NCBI GenBank assembly: GCA_028714935.1
Contig: JAQTLJ010000043.1
Span: 1-8,661 of the forward strand
Direction: 5' to 3'
DNA from: Candidatus Margulisiibacteriota bacterium
Lineage (GTDB): Bacteria; Margulisbacteria; WOR-1; O2-12-FULL-45-9
Length of the DNA stretch: 8,661 nucleotides
In this document: positions 1-5,769 of the stretch, in pieces
Layout of the letters: each line of letters begins with the position of its first letter
Position numbering within the stretch: position 1 is the stretch's first letter
The notes under the pieces: model-generated
Database searches by the model: none
Seen by the model: the letters and a program-made list of their open reading frames with translations, nothing else
What the model was told of the DNA's origin: nothing
Program-made: the position numbers and the translations under genes

Positions 1-599
1 TCCTCGAGGTCTTGAGGCAGCCGCTGGAAGACGGCAAAGTCACGATCTCCCGCGCTCATTCGACACTGACTTATCCCGCCCAGTTCATGCTGGTCGCGGC
101 CATGAATCCGTGCCCGTGCGGCAATTATATGGATCCCATCAAACAGTGCACCTGCACACCTTATAAAGTCCAGCATTACTGGGGCAAGCTTTCCGGGCCG
201 CTCTTGGACCGGATCGACCTGCACATTGAAGTTCCCCGTTTAAAAAAGGAGGAGCTGGCGGCACAGCCCGACGGTGAGCCGTCAAAAGCGATCCGCGAAC
301 GCGTAGCAGCCGCCCGCCGGGTCCAGCAAGAGAGGTTTAAGGGGAGTGATACTTACTGCAATGCGCGCATGACGCCCCGGCAGATGAAAGAAGCCTGCCG
401 GCTGGAAAAAGAGGCGCAGGAACTGTTGAAATCGGCGATCCTCCACCTGCAGCTTTCGGGCCGAGCCTATGACCGGATCCTAAAAGTGTCGCGCACGATC
501 GCCGACCTGGACGGCTCGGCGGTGATCGAGGCGCGGCATGTGGCGGAAGCAACGCAATATCGGGCGCTTGATCGCCGGGGGGGTGAAGGTAGTGTATAA
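1..599 (+). CDS. comM: ComM/YifB-type Mg-chelatase-like AAA+ ATPase, C-terminal part (5' truncated by window edge)
   Basis: This is the last 198 codons of a YifB/ComM protein; the reading frame enters from the left edge with its first full codon at position 3. ComM is known as a hexameric AAA+ branch-migration helicase that helps integrate donor DNA in natural transformation. Visible are the segment just after Walker B (LEVLRQPLEDG), the AAMNPCPCG motif with its four-cysteine cluster (NPCPCG then QCTC) typical of this family, the GPLLDRIDL arginine-finger region, and the C-terminal Mg_chelatase_C domain with the sensor-2-like GRAYDRILKVSRTIADLDGS stretch. The N-terminal Lon-protease-like domain and Walker A lie outside the window. 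The protein ends normally after the usual QYRALDR tail. It appears to head a same-strand run of small genes. Identity is secure; participation in competence is inferred from the family. Confidence 0.95.
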   Translation, partial: LEVLRQPLEDGKVTISRAHSTLTYPAQFMLVAAMNPCPCGNYMDPIKQCTCTPYKVQHYWGKLSGPLLDRIDLHIEVPRLKKEELAAQPDGEPSKAIRERVAAARRVQQERFKGSDTYCNARMTPRQMKEACRLEKEAQELLKSAILHLQLSGRAYDRILKVSRTIADLDGSAVIEARHVAEATQYRALDRRGGEGSV

Positions 600-723
600 A
601 GTAGTGTATCAGCTTCCATATAATTGCATTCGCGAGATCTATATGCGGTCGGATGAACTGCAAGCCTGGTTACGCTGGAATTGGCTTAAGGAACGAATTA
701 TCAGTTATGAAAAGGTCTTTTAG
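592..723 (+). CDS. Possible 43-aa small protein overlapping the comM stop
   Basis: A GTG-initiated frame starts 8 nt inside the 3' end of comM and runs to a TAG at 721-723. The predicted product begins MYKVVYQLPYNCIREIYM and ends RIISYEKVF. Its pattern suggests strand-strand-helix-strand, with an aromatic helix around LQAWLRWNWLKE. A G-rich stretch (578-584) could serve as ribosome-binding site, and the overlap would allow translational coupling with comM. A second in-frame GTG at 604 is an alternative start. I do not recognise the family. It fills a 163-bp gap between two same-strand genes and has protein-like composition, but it is short and may be chance. Confidence 0.4.
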   Translation: MYKVVYQLPYNCIREIYMRSDELQAWLRWNWLKERIISYEKVF

Positions 724-747
724 GCGGAAGTTCCAAAATTACTAGCA

Positions 748-755
748 GAGGAGGT
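748..755 (+). promoter_or_regulatory. Shine-Dalgarno deciding the start of the PUR-like gene
   Basis: GAGGAGGT lies 7 nt before the ATG at 763. This selects 763 over the in-frame GTG at 754, which overlaps the ribosome-binding site itself. Confidence 0.85.
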
Positions 756-762
756 GAGAGCA

Positions 763-996
763 ATGGATGAAAATGGGAGCAAGGCGAAAGAATTATTCAA
801 TCGCATGGTTAAAGCCGGGCGCAGGACGTATTTCATTACTGTCAAAGAAGCCAAGAATAACAAAAAATATTTAACTTTGACCGAAAGCAAACTGGTCGAA
901 CAAAATAAGTTCGACCGTTCCAGCGTCATGATTTTTCCGGAAAAGCTTGGTGATTTTGCCAGTGCGTTTGCGGAAGCCTGTCAGGTAGCCGCTTAA
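763..996 (+). CDS. PUR-alpha-like (DUF3276 family) single-stranded nucleic-acid-binding protein
   Basis: A 77-residue protein made of a single PUR repeat. The core RTYFITVKEAKNNKKYLTLT (residues 21-40) followed by ESK matches the antiparallel beta-strands of the bacterial PUR/DUF3276 family, with the conserved R-TYF, YLTITESK-like and later IFPEKLGDFASAFAEA segments (strand 4 plus the C-terminal helix, residues 56-72). Known bacterial PUR proteins (Borrelia BpuR and Bacteroidota homologues) dimerise and bind single-stranded DNA or RNA, sometimes acting as post-transcriptional regulators. The start at 763 has a strong GAGGAGGT site 7 nt upstream. It lies 39 nt after the possible small ORF and 163 nt after comM, so cotranscription is plausible. 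The role here is inferred from the fold only. Confidence 0.8.
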   Translation: MDENGSKAKELFNRMVKAGRRTYFITVKEAKNNKKYLTLTESKLVEQNKFDRSSVMIFPEKLGDFASAFAEACQVAA

Positions 997-1005
997 TTGT
1001 TAACA

Positions 1006-1034
1006 GCCGGGCGCTCCACCCCGGGGTGCCCGGC
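1006..1034 (+). other. GC-rich 12-bp intergenic hairpin
   Basis: GCCGGGC (1006-1012) pairs with GCCCGGC (1028-1034). The stem continues inward for five more pairs, two of them G-T wobbles, to an ACCCC loop (1018-1022). The sequence after it is AATATATATC rather than a T-run, so it is not a classic intrinsic terminator. It sits between the PUR-like stop and the ribosome-binding site of the next gene, and could be an RNA-stabilising or attenuating structure. Confidence 0.6.
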
Positions 1035-1058
1035 AATATATATCGAGGAGGCATAAAC

Positions 1059-1223
1059 GTGCATAAGACCCATGATTACCAGAAGGGCGTGCGGATTTTA
1101 GAGAGAATATTAACGAATCCCAAGGCCTCGCGCATTAAGAAAACACTGGCGCTAATCGGATTGGCCAGTTTAGCTACAAGGTTAGTAAGCAGCAAGGGTT
1201 TGGCCATTAGAGAGGGGGTGTAA
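1059..1223 (+). CDS. 54-aa hypothetical protein with a short hydrophobic segment
   Basis: The GTG start at 1059 is preceded by GAGGAGG (1045-1051) at 7-nt spacing, which favours it over the in-frame GTG at 1026 inside the hairpin. The product (MHKTHDYQKGVRILERIL...) has a basic, amphipathic N-terminal half. A nonpolar stretch at residues 29-40 (TLALIGLASLAT), flanked by lysines and arginine, is too short for a confident transmembrane span. It may be a membrane-associated or helical protein. I do not recognise the family. It follows the PUR-like gene on the same strand by 62 nt and ends 23 bp from the convergent DUF1015 stop. The strong ribosome-binding site is the main support. Confidence 0.6.
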   Translation: MHKTHDYQKGVRILERILTNPKASRIKKTLALIGLASLATRLVSSKGLAIREGV

Positions 1224-1246
1224 AGGGATCAATTAGCTAGGTCAGA

Positions 1247-2587
1247 TTAGAGTTTTATCTTCTCCCCGTGTACGATCTTGTTGATGACCAGCCCGGAGAG
1301 CAATTTGGGATAGAAATATGTAGATTTCTGGGGCATTTTTTCCAACTTGCTGGCGATAGCGAAAATTTCTTCGATCTTGGTCGGGTTAAGAAAGAAAGCG
1401 GCCTGACAGCCTTTCTCATCAACCAGCTGGACAGCTTCGGCTTCGTCTTTAACGTAAATGACCTTATCTTCCGTCTCCTGTGAGATCGCCAGGAGCCGAT
1501 CAAAGATGGTGAAATGCAGGATGTTGGTATCCAGCTTTTTCCAGGCTTTCGGTTTTTCCTCCTCAACCATTTCTTCGACCATTTTTTCGTCTTTTAACGT
1601 GAGCAGGAAATAGCGGTAATTGCCAAGGTATAAGCCAAAGCAGTGCTTATCCGTTCCCTGCTTTTCCATATCGCGCAGCAGCTTTTTTCTGGTCCGCTCC
1701 GCGGTCTTTTTGTTGGCTTTATATTGTTCGACCGTATAAAATTGCCCGAGATCGCTTTCAAACCTGACCGAGTCAAAATAGGCGAGGTTCCTGATGACCC
1801 GGTGGATCGGCAGGATCACCAGCCCTTTGTCCTCCATGCTGGTGAAGTACATCATAATGTGGTTGTAAGACTCCTCTTCGGAAAACTTGGTGTTCTTAAG
1901 CTTTAACTCATTTTTGAAGCGGAGGGCCGCCTCATAGCGGTGGTGGCCGTCGGCGATAAAAACCGCCTTATCCTTCATCTCTTTGACGATCTTGGCGATC
2001 GCCGGCTTGCGGTCGATCTTCCAGAGGCGATGGACGACCTTGTCCTTATCGCTGACGTCGATCAGCGGTTTTCTCTTCATGAATTTTTTCAGGATTTTAC
2101 CGACTTTCCCTTTTTCATCGTTATAGAGGGAAAAGATGCTTTCCAGATTGGCGGAGGTCGTGCGCATCAGCTGGAGACGGTCAAGCTTAGGCCGCGAATG
2201 CGTTGCTTCGTGGGGGAAAACCTTGCCCCGTCCCATGTCTTCCAGGCGGAGCAGGCCGATGAAGCCGAGGCGGGAATATTTTTTACTGCCGACCTTAAAA
2301 CGCTGCTCATAAAGGTAAAAGGCCGGTTTTTGGTCCTTGACCAGGAGCTTATGGCGCAGCCAGCCGTCCAGAAAGGCGGCGGAGCGGATGTATTTATTAT
2401 TGTATTCCCCGTCCCCCGAGAATTCCTTGCCGAGGATAAGCCGGATAAAGTTAAAATCGTGGATATCGTAAAAGCCATCCTGTTCCTGAGGCGAGATGAC
2501 ATCGTAAGGCGGTGTAAAAACTTTGGAGAGATTTTTGAGCTTTTCTTTGTTGTAGAGAATGCCTTCAAAAGGGAATACTTTAACCAC
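1247..2587 (-). CDS. DUF1015 (COG4198) family protein, full length
   Basis: A 446-residue protein with the landmarks of the DUF1015 family: the N-terminal FPFEGILYN and TPPYDVISPQEQ (residues 25-35), FPHEATHSRPKLDR (124-137), IADGHHRYEAALRF (211-224) and KGLVILPIHRVI (254-265). The length is normal for the family. Biochemical function is not established. The DGHHRYEAA signature resembles the GxRRxxAA-type nucleotide-binding box of ParB/SerK-like proteins, and family members are often described near serine-biosynthesis genes, so a small-molecule kinase or nucleotide-binding role is possible (inference). Start: the GTG at 2585-2587 fits the family's usual N-terminus. It has no Shine-Dalgarno, but lies 9 nt after a strong -10 box, pointing to a leaderless mRNA. 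It is a single-gene unit, convergent with the comM-side genes. Confidence 0.92.
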   Translation of the reverse strand: MVKVFPFEGILYNKEKLKNLSKVFTPPYDVISPQEQDGFYDIHDFNFIRLILGKEFSGDGEYNNKYIRSAAFLDGWLRHKLLVKDQKPAFYLYEQRFKVGSKKYSRLGFIGLLRLEDMGRGKVFPHEATHSRPKLDRLQLMRTTSANLESIFSLYNDEKGKVGKILKKFMKRKPLIDVSDKDKVVHRLWKIDRKPAIAKIVKEMKDKAVFIADGHHRYEAALRFKNELKLKNTKFSEEESYNHIMMYFTSMEDKGLVILPIHRVIRNLAYFDSVRFESDLGQFYTVEQYKANKKTAERTRKKLLRDMEKQGTDKHCFGLYLGNYRYFLLTLKDEKMVEEMVEEEKPKAWKKLDTNILHFTIFDRLLAISQETEDKVIYVKDEAEAVQLVDEKGCQAAFFLNPTKIEEIFAIASKLEKMPQKSTYFYPKLLSGLVINKIVHGEKIKL

Positions 2588-2596
2588 GGTAATTCT

Positions 2597-2625
2597 ATTA
2601 TAACATTCTTGGCCAGCCCCGTCAA
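2597..2625 (-). promoter_or_regulatory. Sigma-70-type promoter of the DUF1015 gene
   Basis: On the minus strand, TTGACG (2620-2625) is separated by exactly 17 nt from TATAAT (2597-2602). A TG one base upstream of the -10 makes it extended. The -10 ends 9 nt before the GTG start, so the predicted 5' leader is about 0-4 nt. Confidence 0.8.
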
Positions 2626-2630
2626 TTTCG

Positions 2631-2639
2631 TGTTATAAT
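2631..2639 (+). promoter_or_regulatory. Extended -10 promoter of the SLH-barrel gene
   Basis: TGTTATAAT (2631-2639) is a consensus extended -10. No good -35 is present; the closest is TGGCCA at 2610-2615 with an 18-nt spacer. Only 8 nt separate the -10 from the GTG start, again implying a leaderless transcript. It overlaps the divergent DUF1015 promoter. Confidence 0.65.
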
Positions 2640-2647
2640 ACCGCCTG

Positions 2648-5008
2648 GTGAAAAGAGGGCTATTATTTACAATATTGTTATTGATCGCTCTGCCGTGCCG
2701 GGCGGAAATTACCGATGTCCCCAAAGCGCATGAGGCTTACCCGGCGGTCCAGAAACTACTGCAAAATAATATAATCAAACCCCCAACGGACGGCCTATTT
2801 AATGGCGATAATCCGGTCGAGATGTACCAATTGGCGGTGGTGCTTAATAACATTATCCAGTATACCGGTAAAAAGGCGGAGGTGGAGGCAAAACCGCTGG
2901 CCGATTTCTATACCGATGTGCCGGAAAGCCACTACGCTTATGAACCGGTCAAAAACCTGGTTAAATTAAGGGTTTTTACCGTTCCTGCCTCAAGGAAGTT
3001 TTCCGGGCTGGCTAAGCCCGACCGCGACACGTTCTATTCATACATGGCTGTTTTCCTGGAGGCGTTGGAGGGTAAAAAGTTGCCATCCGCGCCGCCGAAT
3101 TCCGCCTATGCCGATGTCCCCGCCGATAACTTTGCTTATCCCTACCTGCAGAAGCTGATCGGGGCGGGGCTGCTGGACGGCAACGGCCGGTTCGATGGCG
3201 GCAAAAAAGTGACCCGGTATGAGATGGCGGTTTTTCTCGGTAAACTACTGGATTATTACGCGCCGGCTGAGGGGAAACCGGCGGTTTTCGGCCGCACGGC
3301 AGCGGCACCGGCCGGTGCGGCAGTCGCCGGTTACATTGACATACCTGATGATAATTTTGCCAGGGAAGCGGTCGCCGACCTGGTTGATGCCGGGATCCTG
3401 CCTTCGGGCAGAGGCGGGAATTTCTACGGCAATAACCTTATCGACCGCTACCTGCTGGTCGATTTTATCGGTCGGATAGTCGAGAAGATAGTGGCCGGGG
3501 ATGAGAGCGAATTGGAGCTGGCCAGCCCGGCGCTGGCTTATAAGGACGTGCCGGTCAGCTATTATGCCTACCGTTCCATCCAAAAATTAGTCGCTTTGGG
3601 CGTTATCCCGCCGGGCAACAGGCGAGAGCTGTTCTATGGAGACCGCCGGATCACCCGCTATCAAATGGCGTTCTTTGTCTTTTCCGCCATCGAAAAAGTG
3701 CTGGCGGAGGTGATCGATTTCCAGGCGGCCGATCCCTCCCTGGGTTATGCGGACGTTCCGGACACCCATTTTGTCTATAACTCGATTCAAAAATTGATCT
3801 GGCTGGGTGTGTTCGAAGGCGGGGCCGGGAATAGTTTTAACGGCGACGAATATGTTAGCCGCTATGAACTCTGCTATTTCACGGTCGACCTGGTTAAGGC
3901 GGTATTTGTCAAGCTCAGGGAGGAGAAGGAAAAGACGGTCACGAAACCGGTCAATTACGGTTTTACGACCTATCTGGACACCGAGTTGACCGGGATCAAG
4001 ACCGATAACGGCAAGGCGCCAGGTAAGGATCTGATCAATTTATACGGCTACCAGAGCCTGTCCCTTGCTGTCAATCGGCGCCTCAATGAGATCCTTTCCG
4101 TATTTGGTTCGTTGCGGGGGACCTATTATCTAGGCAACACGCCGACCACGAACACATTTTATGTCTATTCTGCCTATACGACCCTTAATTACCCTTCTTT
4201 CCTGGCCCAGGTTGGCCGCTCGAATTTCTATCTTGGCTACACGCCTTTCGGCAACAGTTTGTTTATTGATGCCGACACGCTGGATGCGGCGCTGATCAAT
4301 TATGACCATTCGTTCTTTAATCTTTATTCCGGGATCGGCAAACTGGTGCACATGGGGGACATTTATCAGGATTCCAATGTCGGCTTTGCCAGTCTCTCGC
4401 CCAAACTGCCGCCGTTTTTGAACTGGCTGGAATTAGCGGCTGGCAGCAGTTTGATCACTGACCTGCCGGATCAGGCATTTACTGTTCTGCTGCCAACCAG
4501 GGCGACGCAAATGTACGGCGGCTTAAAGGCGAACCTGTTAAATCGCGTTGAATTCACGGCGGAGATCGGCAAGGTTGATTACAGCGACTATAGCGCCCTG
4601 GTCACCGCCGGCTTCCCGGCCGTCGGAAGCTTTGAAGCCAGCCAGTACGCGCTGACCTATTATGCGCCCGATTACGGCTACAGCCTGTCGCTTGGCTACC
4701 AGAAGATCGGGAGCGCATATTACTTGAGTCTGCTTGATGACCCGAGCACTTATTTAAGCGTGGGGCGGGGGACAGAAAGCTATCTCCTGAAAACCAAGTT
4801 TTATCCCTCAACCGCCCAGACGGTGGGTCTGGAGCTGGCCTATGTTCTTGCGGGCGGGACCAACACCAGGAATACGGTTTATGCCTATTACAATCATCAG
4901 CTGATCGACGCGGCTTATCTGAACCTGTCAGCCACCAAGCTGATGGACAATACCGCGGCGGCGCAGAGCCAGTTGACCCTAACTTCAGCCCTGTCCGTTT
5001 CCTTTTAA
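2648..5008 (+). CDS. Outer-membrane beta-barrel protein with six SLH-like modules (OmpM/SLH-porin type)
   Basis: A 786-residue exported protein. The signal peptide is residues 1-19 (KR, then LLFTILLLIALP, probable cleavage after CRA). Six SLH-like modules follow at about 22-72, 87-140, 153-202, 228-280, 297-352 and 366-421. Each begins with a [TAGY]-x-D-[VI]-P motif followed by a Y/F-A-Y segment and helix, and the last four end in a degenerate form of the SLH TRAE motif (TRYE, DRYL, TRYQ, SRYE). A short charged linker (422-434, EEKEKT) leads to about 350 residues of alternating, Tyr/Leu-rich beta-strands ending in ...LSVSF, the terminal Phe expected for BAM insertion. Related SLH-barrel proteins tether the outer membrane to the cell wall and act as porins. 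Six modules is more than the usual one to three. The GTG start directly precedes the signal peptide and lacks a Shine-Dalgarno (leaderless). Confidence 0.85.
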   Translation: MKRGLLFTILLLIALPCRAEITDVPKAHEAYPAVQKLLQNNIIKPPTDGLFNGDNPVEMYQLAVVLNNIIQYTGKKAEVEAKPLADFYTDVPESHYAYEPVKNLVKLRVFTVPASRKFSGLAKPDRDTFYSYMAVFLEALEGKKLPSAPPNSAYADVPADNFAYPYLQKLIGAGLLDGNGRFDGGKKVTRYEMAVFLGKLLDYYAPAEGKPAVFGRTAAAPAGAAVAGYIDIPDDNFAREAVADLVDAGILPSGRGGNFYGNNLIDRYLLVDFIGRIVEKIVAGDESELELASPALAYKDVPVSYYAYRSIQKLVALGVIPPGNRRELFYGDRRITRYQMAFFVFSAIEKVLAEVIDFQAADPSLGYADVPDTHFVYNSIQKLIWLGVFEGGAGNSFNGDEYVSRYELCYFTVDLVKAVFVKLREEKEKTVTKPVNYGFTTYLDTELTGIKTDNGKAPGKDLINLYGYQSLSLAVNRRLNEILSVFGSLRGTYYLGNTPTTNTFYVYSAYTTLNYPSFLAQVGRSNFYLGYTPFGNSLFIDADTLDAALINYDHSFFNLYSGIGKLVHMGDIYQDSNVGFASLSPKLPPFLNWLELAAGSSLITDLPDQAFTVLLPTRATQMYGGLKANLLNRVEFTAEIGKVDYSDYSALVTAGFPAVGSFEASQYALTYYAPDYGYSLSLGYQKIGSAYYLSLLDDPSTYLSVGRGTESYLLKTKFYPSTAQTVGLELAYVLAGGTNTRNTVYAYYNHQLIDAAYLNLSATKLMDNTAAAQSQLTLTSALSVSF

Positions 5009-5014
5009 AGGAGG
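5008..5014 (+). promoter_or_regulatory. Shine-Dalgarno of the 44-aa gene
   Basis: AAGGAGG begins on the last base of the SLH-barrel stop codon and lies 9 nt before the ATG at 5024. This supports the small gene being translated from the same message. Confidence 0.8.
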
Positions 5015-5023
5015 GAAGAACCG

Positions 5024-5158
5024 ATGTCAAGCGCGAAAGAAAAGAAAGAGCTCAAGGACAGCATTAAAAAAGTTTACGGCGAATTGAAGAAGATGAAGGA
5101 CGTCTCATTAAAAAATGCCCTGAAAAGCCTGCACGAGATAAAAAAGAAGGTCAGGTAG
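5024..5158 (+). CDS. 44-aa lysine-rich helical protein
   Basis: A complete short ORF with an ATG start and a near-perfect ribosome-binding site, 15 nt downstream of the SLH-barrel gene and so probably cotranscribed with it. The product (MSSAKEKKELKDSIKKVYGE...) is almost entirely charged plus heptad-like hydrophobics (L10, I14, V17, L21, then LKNALKSLHEI), which predicts one or two amphipathic helices or a short coiled coil. It has no signal peptide or membrane span and should be cytoplasmic. Its TAG stop (5156-5158) abuts the stop of the convergent receiver gene with no intervening base. I do not recognise the family. Its placement may mean a role tied to the outer-membrane protein, but that is a guess. 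Confidence 0.7.
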   Translation: MSSAKEKKELKDSIKKVYGELKKMKDVSLKNALKSLHEIKKKVR

Positions 5159-5539
5159 CTATTTTTTCTGCTTGGCGATCGCCCGCTCCACCAGATCATA
5201 GATGATCTCCATCATGAACGGCTTGCTGATATAGTCCAGGGCGCCGAGCTGAACAGCTTCGATCTTGCTCTTTTCCGAAGCGTAGGCGGTGCAGATAACG
5301 CAGGCAATGGCCGGGTCGATCTTTTTCAGTTCCGCCAGGATGGTCAGACCTTCTTCCCGGCCGTAAAAACGGAGATCGATAAAGGCGATGTCAAAATGTT
5401 CGGCCTTGACGGCAGCGACCGCCTCATCCATATTCTTCGCGGTCTTAACCTCATAATCCTTGATCCCCAGGATCATATTGAATGATTCCAGGACCGAAAG
5501 GTCATCGTCCACGACCAGCACTTTAGGGTTCTTGGCCAA
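5159..5539 (-). CDS. Stand-alone response-regulator receiver (CheY-like) protein
   Basis: A 126-residue single REC domain with the full catalytic set: acidic pocket D11-D12-D13 (VLVVDDD), phosphoacceptor D55 (FIDLRF), T84 (CTAYAS), aromatic switch Y103 and K106 in YISKPF. There is no DNA-binding or enzymatic output domain, so it should act by protein-protein contact, as CheY/Spo0F-type receivers do. Start: TTG at 5537-5539, preceded by AAGGAG at 8-nt spacing, which lies within the last codons of the upstream gene. The gap to that gene's stop is only 2 bp, so translational coupling is likely. It is the third gene of the ABC exporter operon. No histidine kinase is visible in the window; its partner must lie elsewhere. 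Confidence 0.93.
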   Translation of the reverse strand: MAKNPKVLVVDDDLSVLESFNMILGIKDYEVKTAKNMDEAVAAVKAEHFDIAFIDLRFYGREEGLTILAELKKIDPAIACVICTAYASEKSKIEAVQLGALDYISKPFMMEIIYDLVERAIAKQKK

Positions 5540-5541
5540 AA

Positions 5542-5769
5542 TTATTGCTCCTTATTCCTTGATAAAAGCAGATCGAACACATCCATCTTTACCGTAATGG
5601 TCTGACCGTCCTTAACGCTCTGGATAATATCCAGCTTGAGCTGCCAGAGCCACCAGACCGTGCAGAGCAGGACGACAAAGACCAGGACGGTGATCGCCTC
5701 GACCTGCCGGGCCTGTTTGGCCATATCCTGCGACAGGATGGCGGAAAAAAGGTTTTTTAGCCTGCTCAT
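5542..5769 (-). CDS. 75-aa single-pass membrane protein
   Basis: A small protein with a basic N-terminal cytoplasmic tail (R3, K5, K18, R21), one strong transmembrane helix at about residues 25-44 (ITVLVFVVLLCTVWWLWQLK), and a ~30-residue C-terminal segment (DGQTITVKMDVFDLLLSRNK). The positive-inside rule puts the C-terminus in the periplasm. Its ATG overlaps the TGA of the ABC exporter gene as ATGA, the classic translational-coupling arrangement, and its own stop is 2 bp from the receiver start. I do not recognise the family. Coupling to both neighbours suggests it works with the exporter and/or the receiver, perhaps as an adaptor (inference). Confidence 0.8.
   Translation of the reverse strand: MSRLKNLFSAILSQDMAKQARQVEAITVLVFVVLLCTVWWLWQLKLDIIQSVKDGQTITVKMDVFDLLLSRNKEQ

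Noticed and set aside
754..762. Upstream GTG start for the PUR-like gene
   Set aside because: It lies within the Shine-Dalgarno that serves the ATG at 763.
1224..1246. Terminator between the 54-aa gene and DUF1015
   Set aside because: Only a short TAGCTA palindrome is present, with no stem long enough and no adjoining T-run.
1940..2638. 232-codon plus-strand ORF opposite DUF1015
   Set aside because: A shadow of the conserved DUF1015 gene; it would also read through the divergent promoters.
2648..2704. Lipoprotein signal (lipobox) in the SLH-barrel protein
   Set aside because: The only cysteine is preceded by proline (ALPC), which does not fit a lipobox; CRA followed by E fits signal peptidase I.
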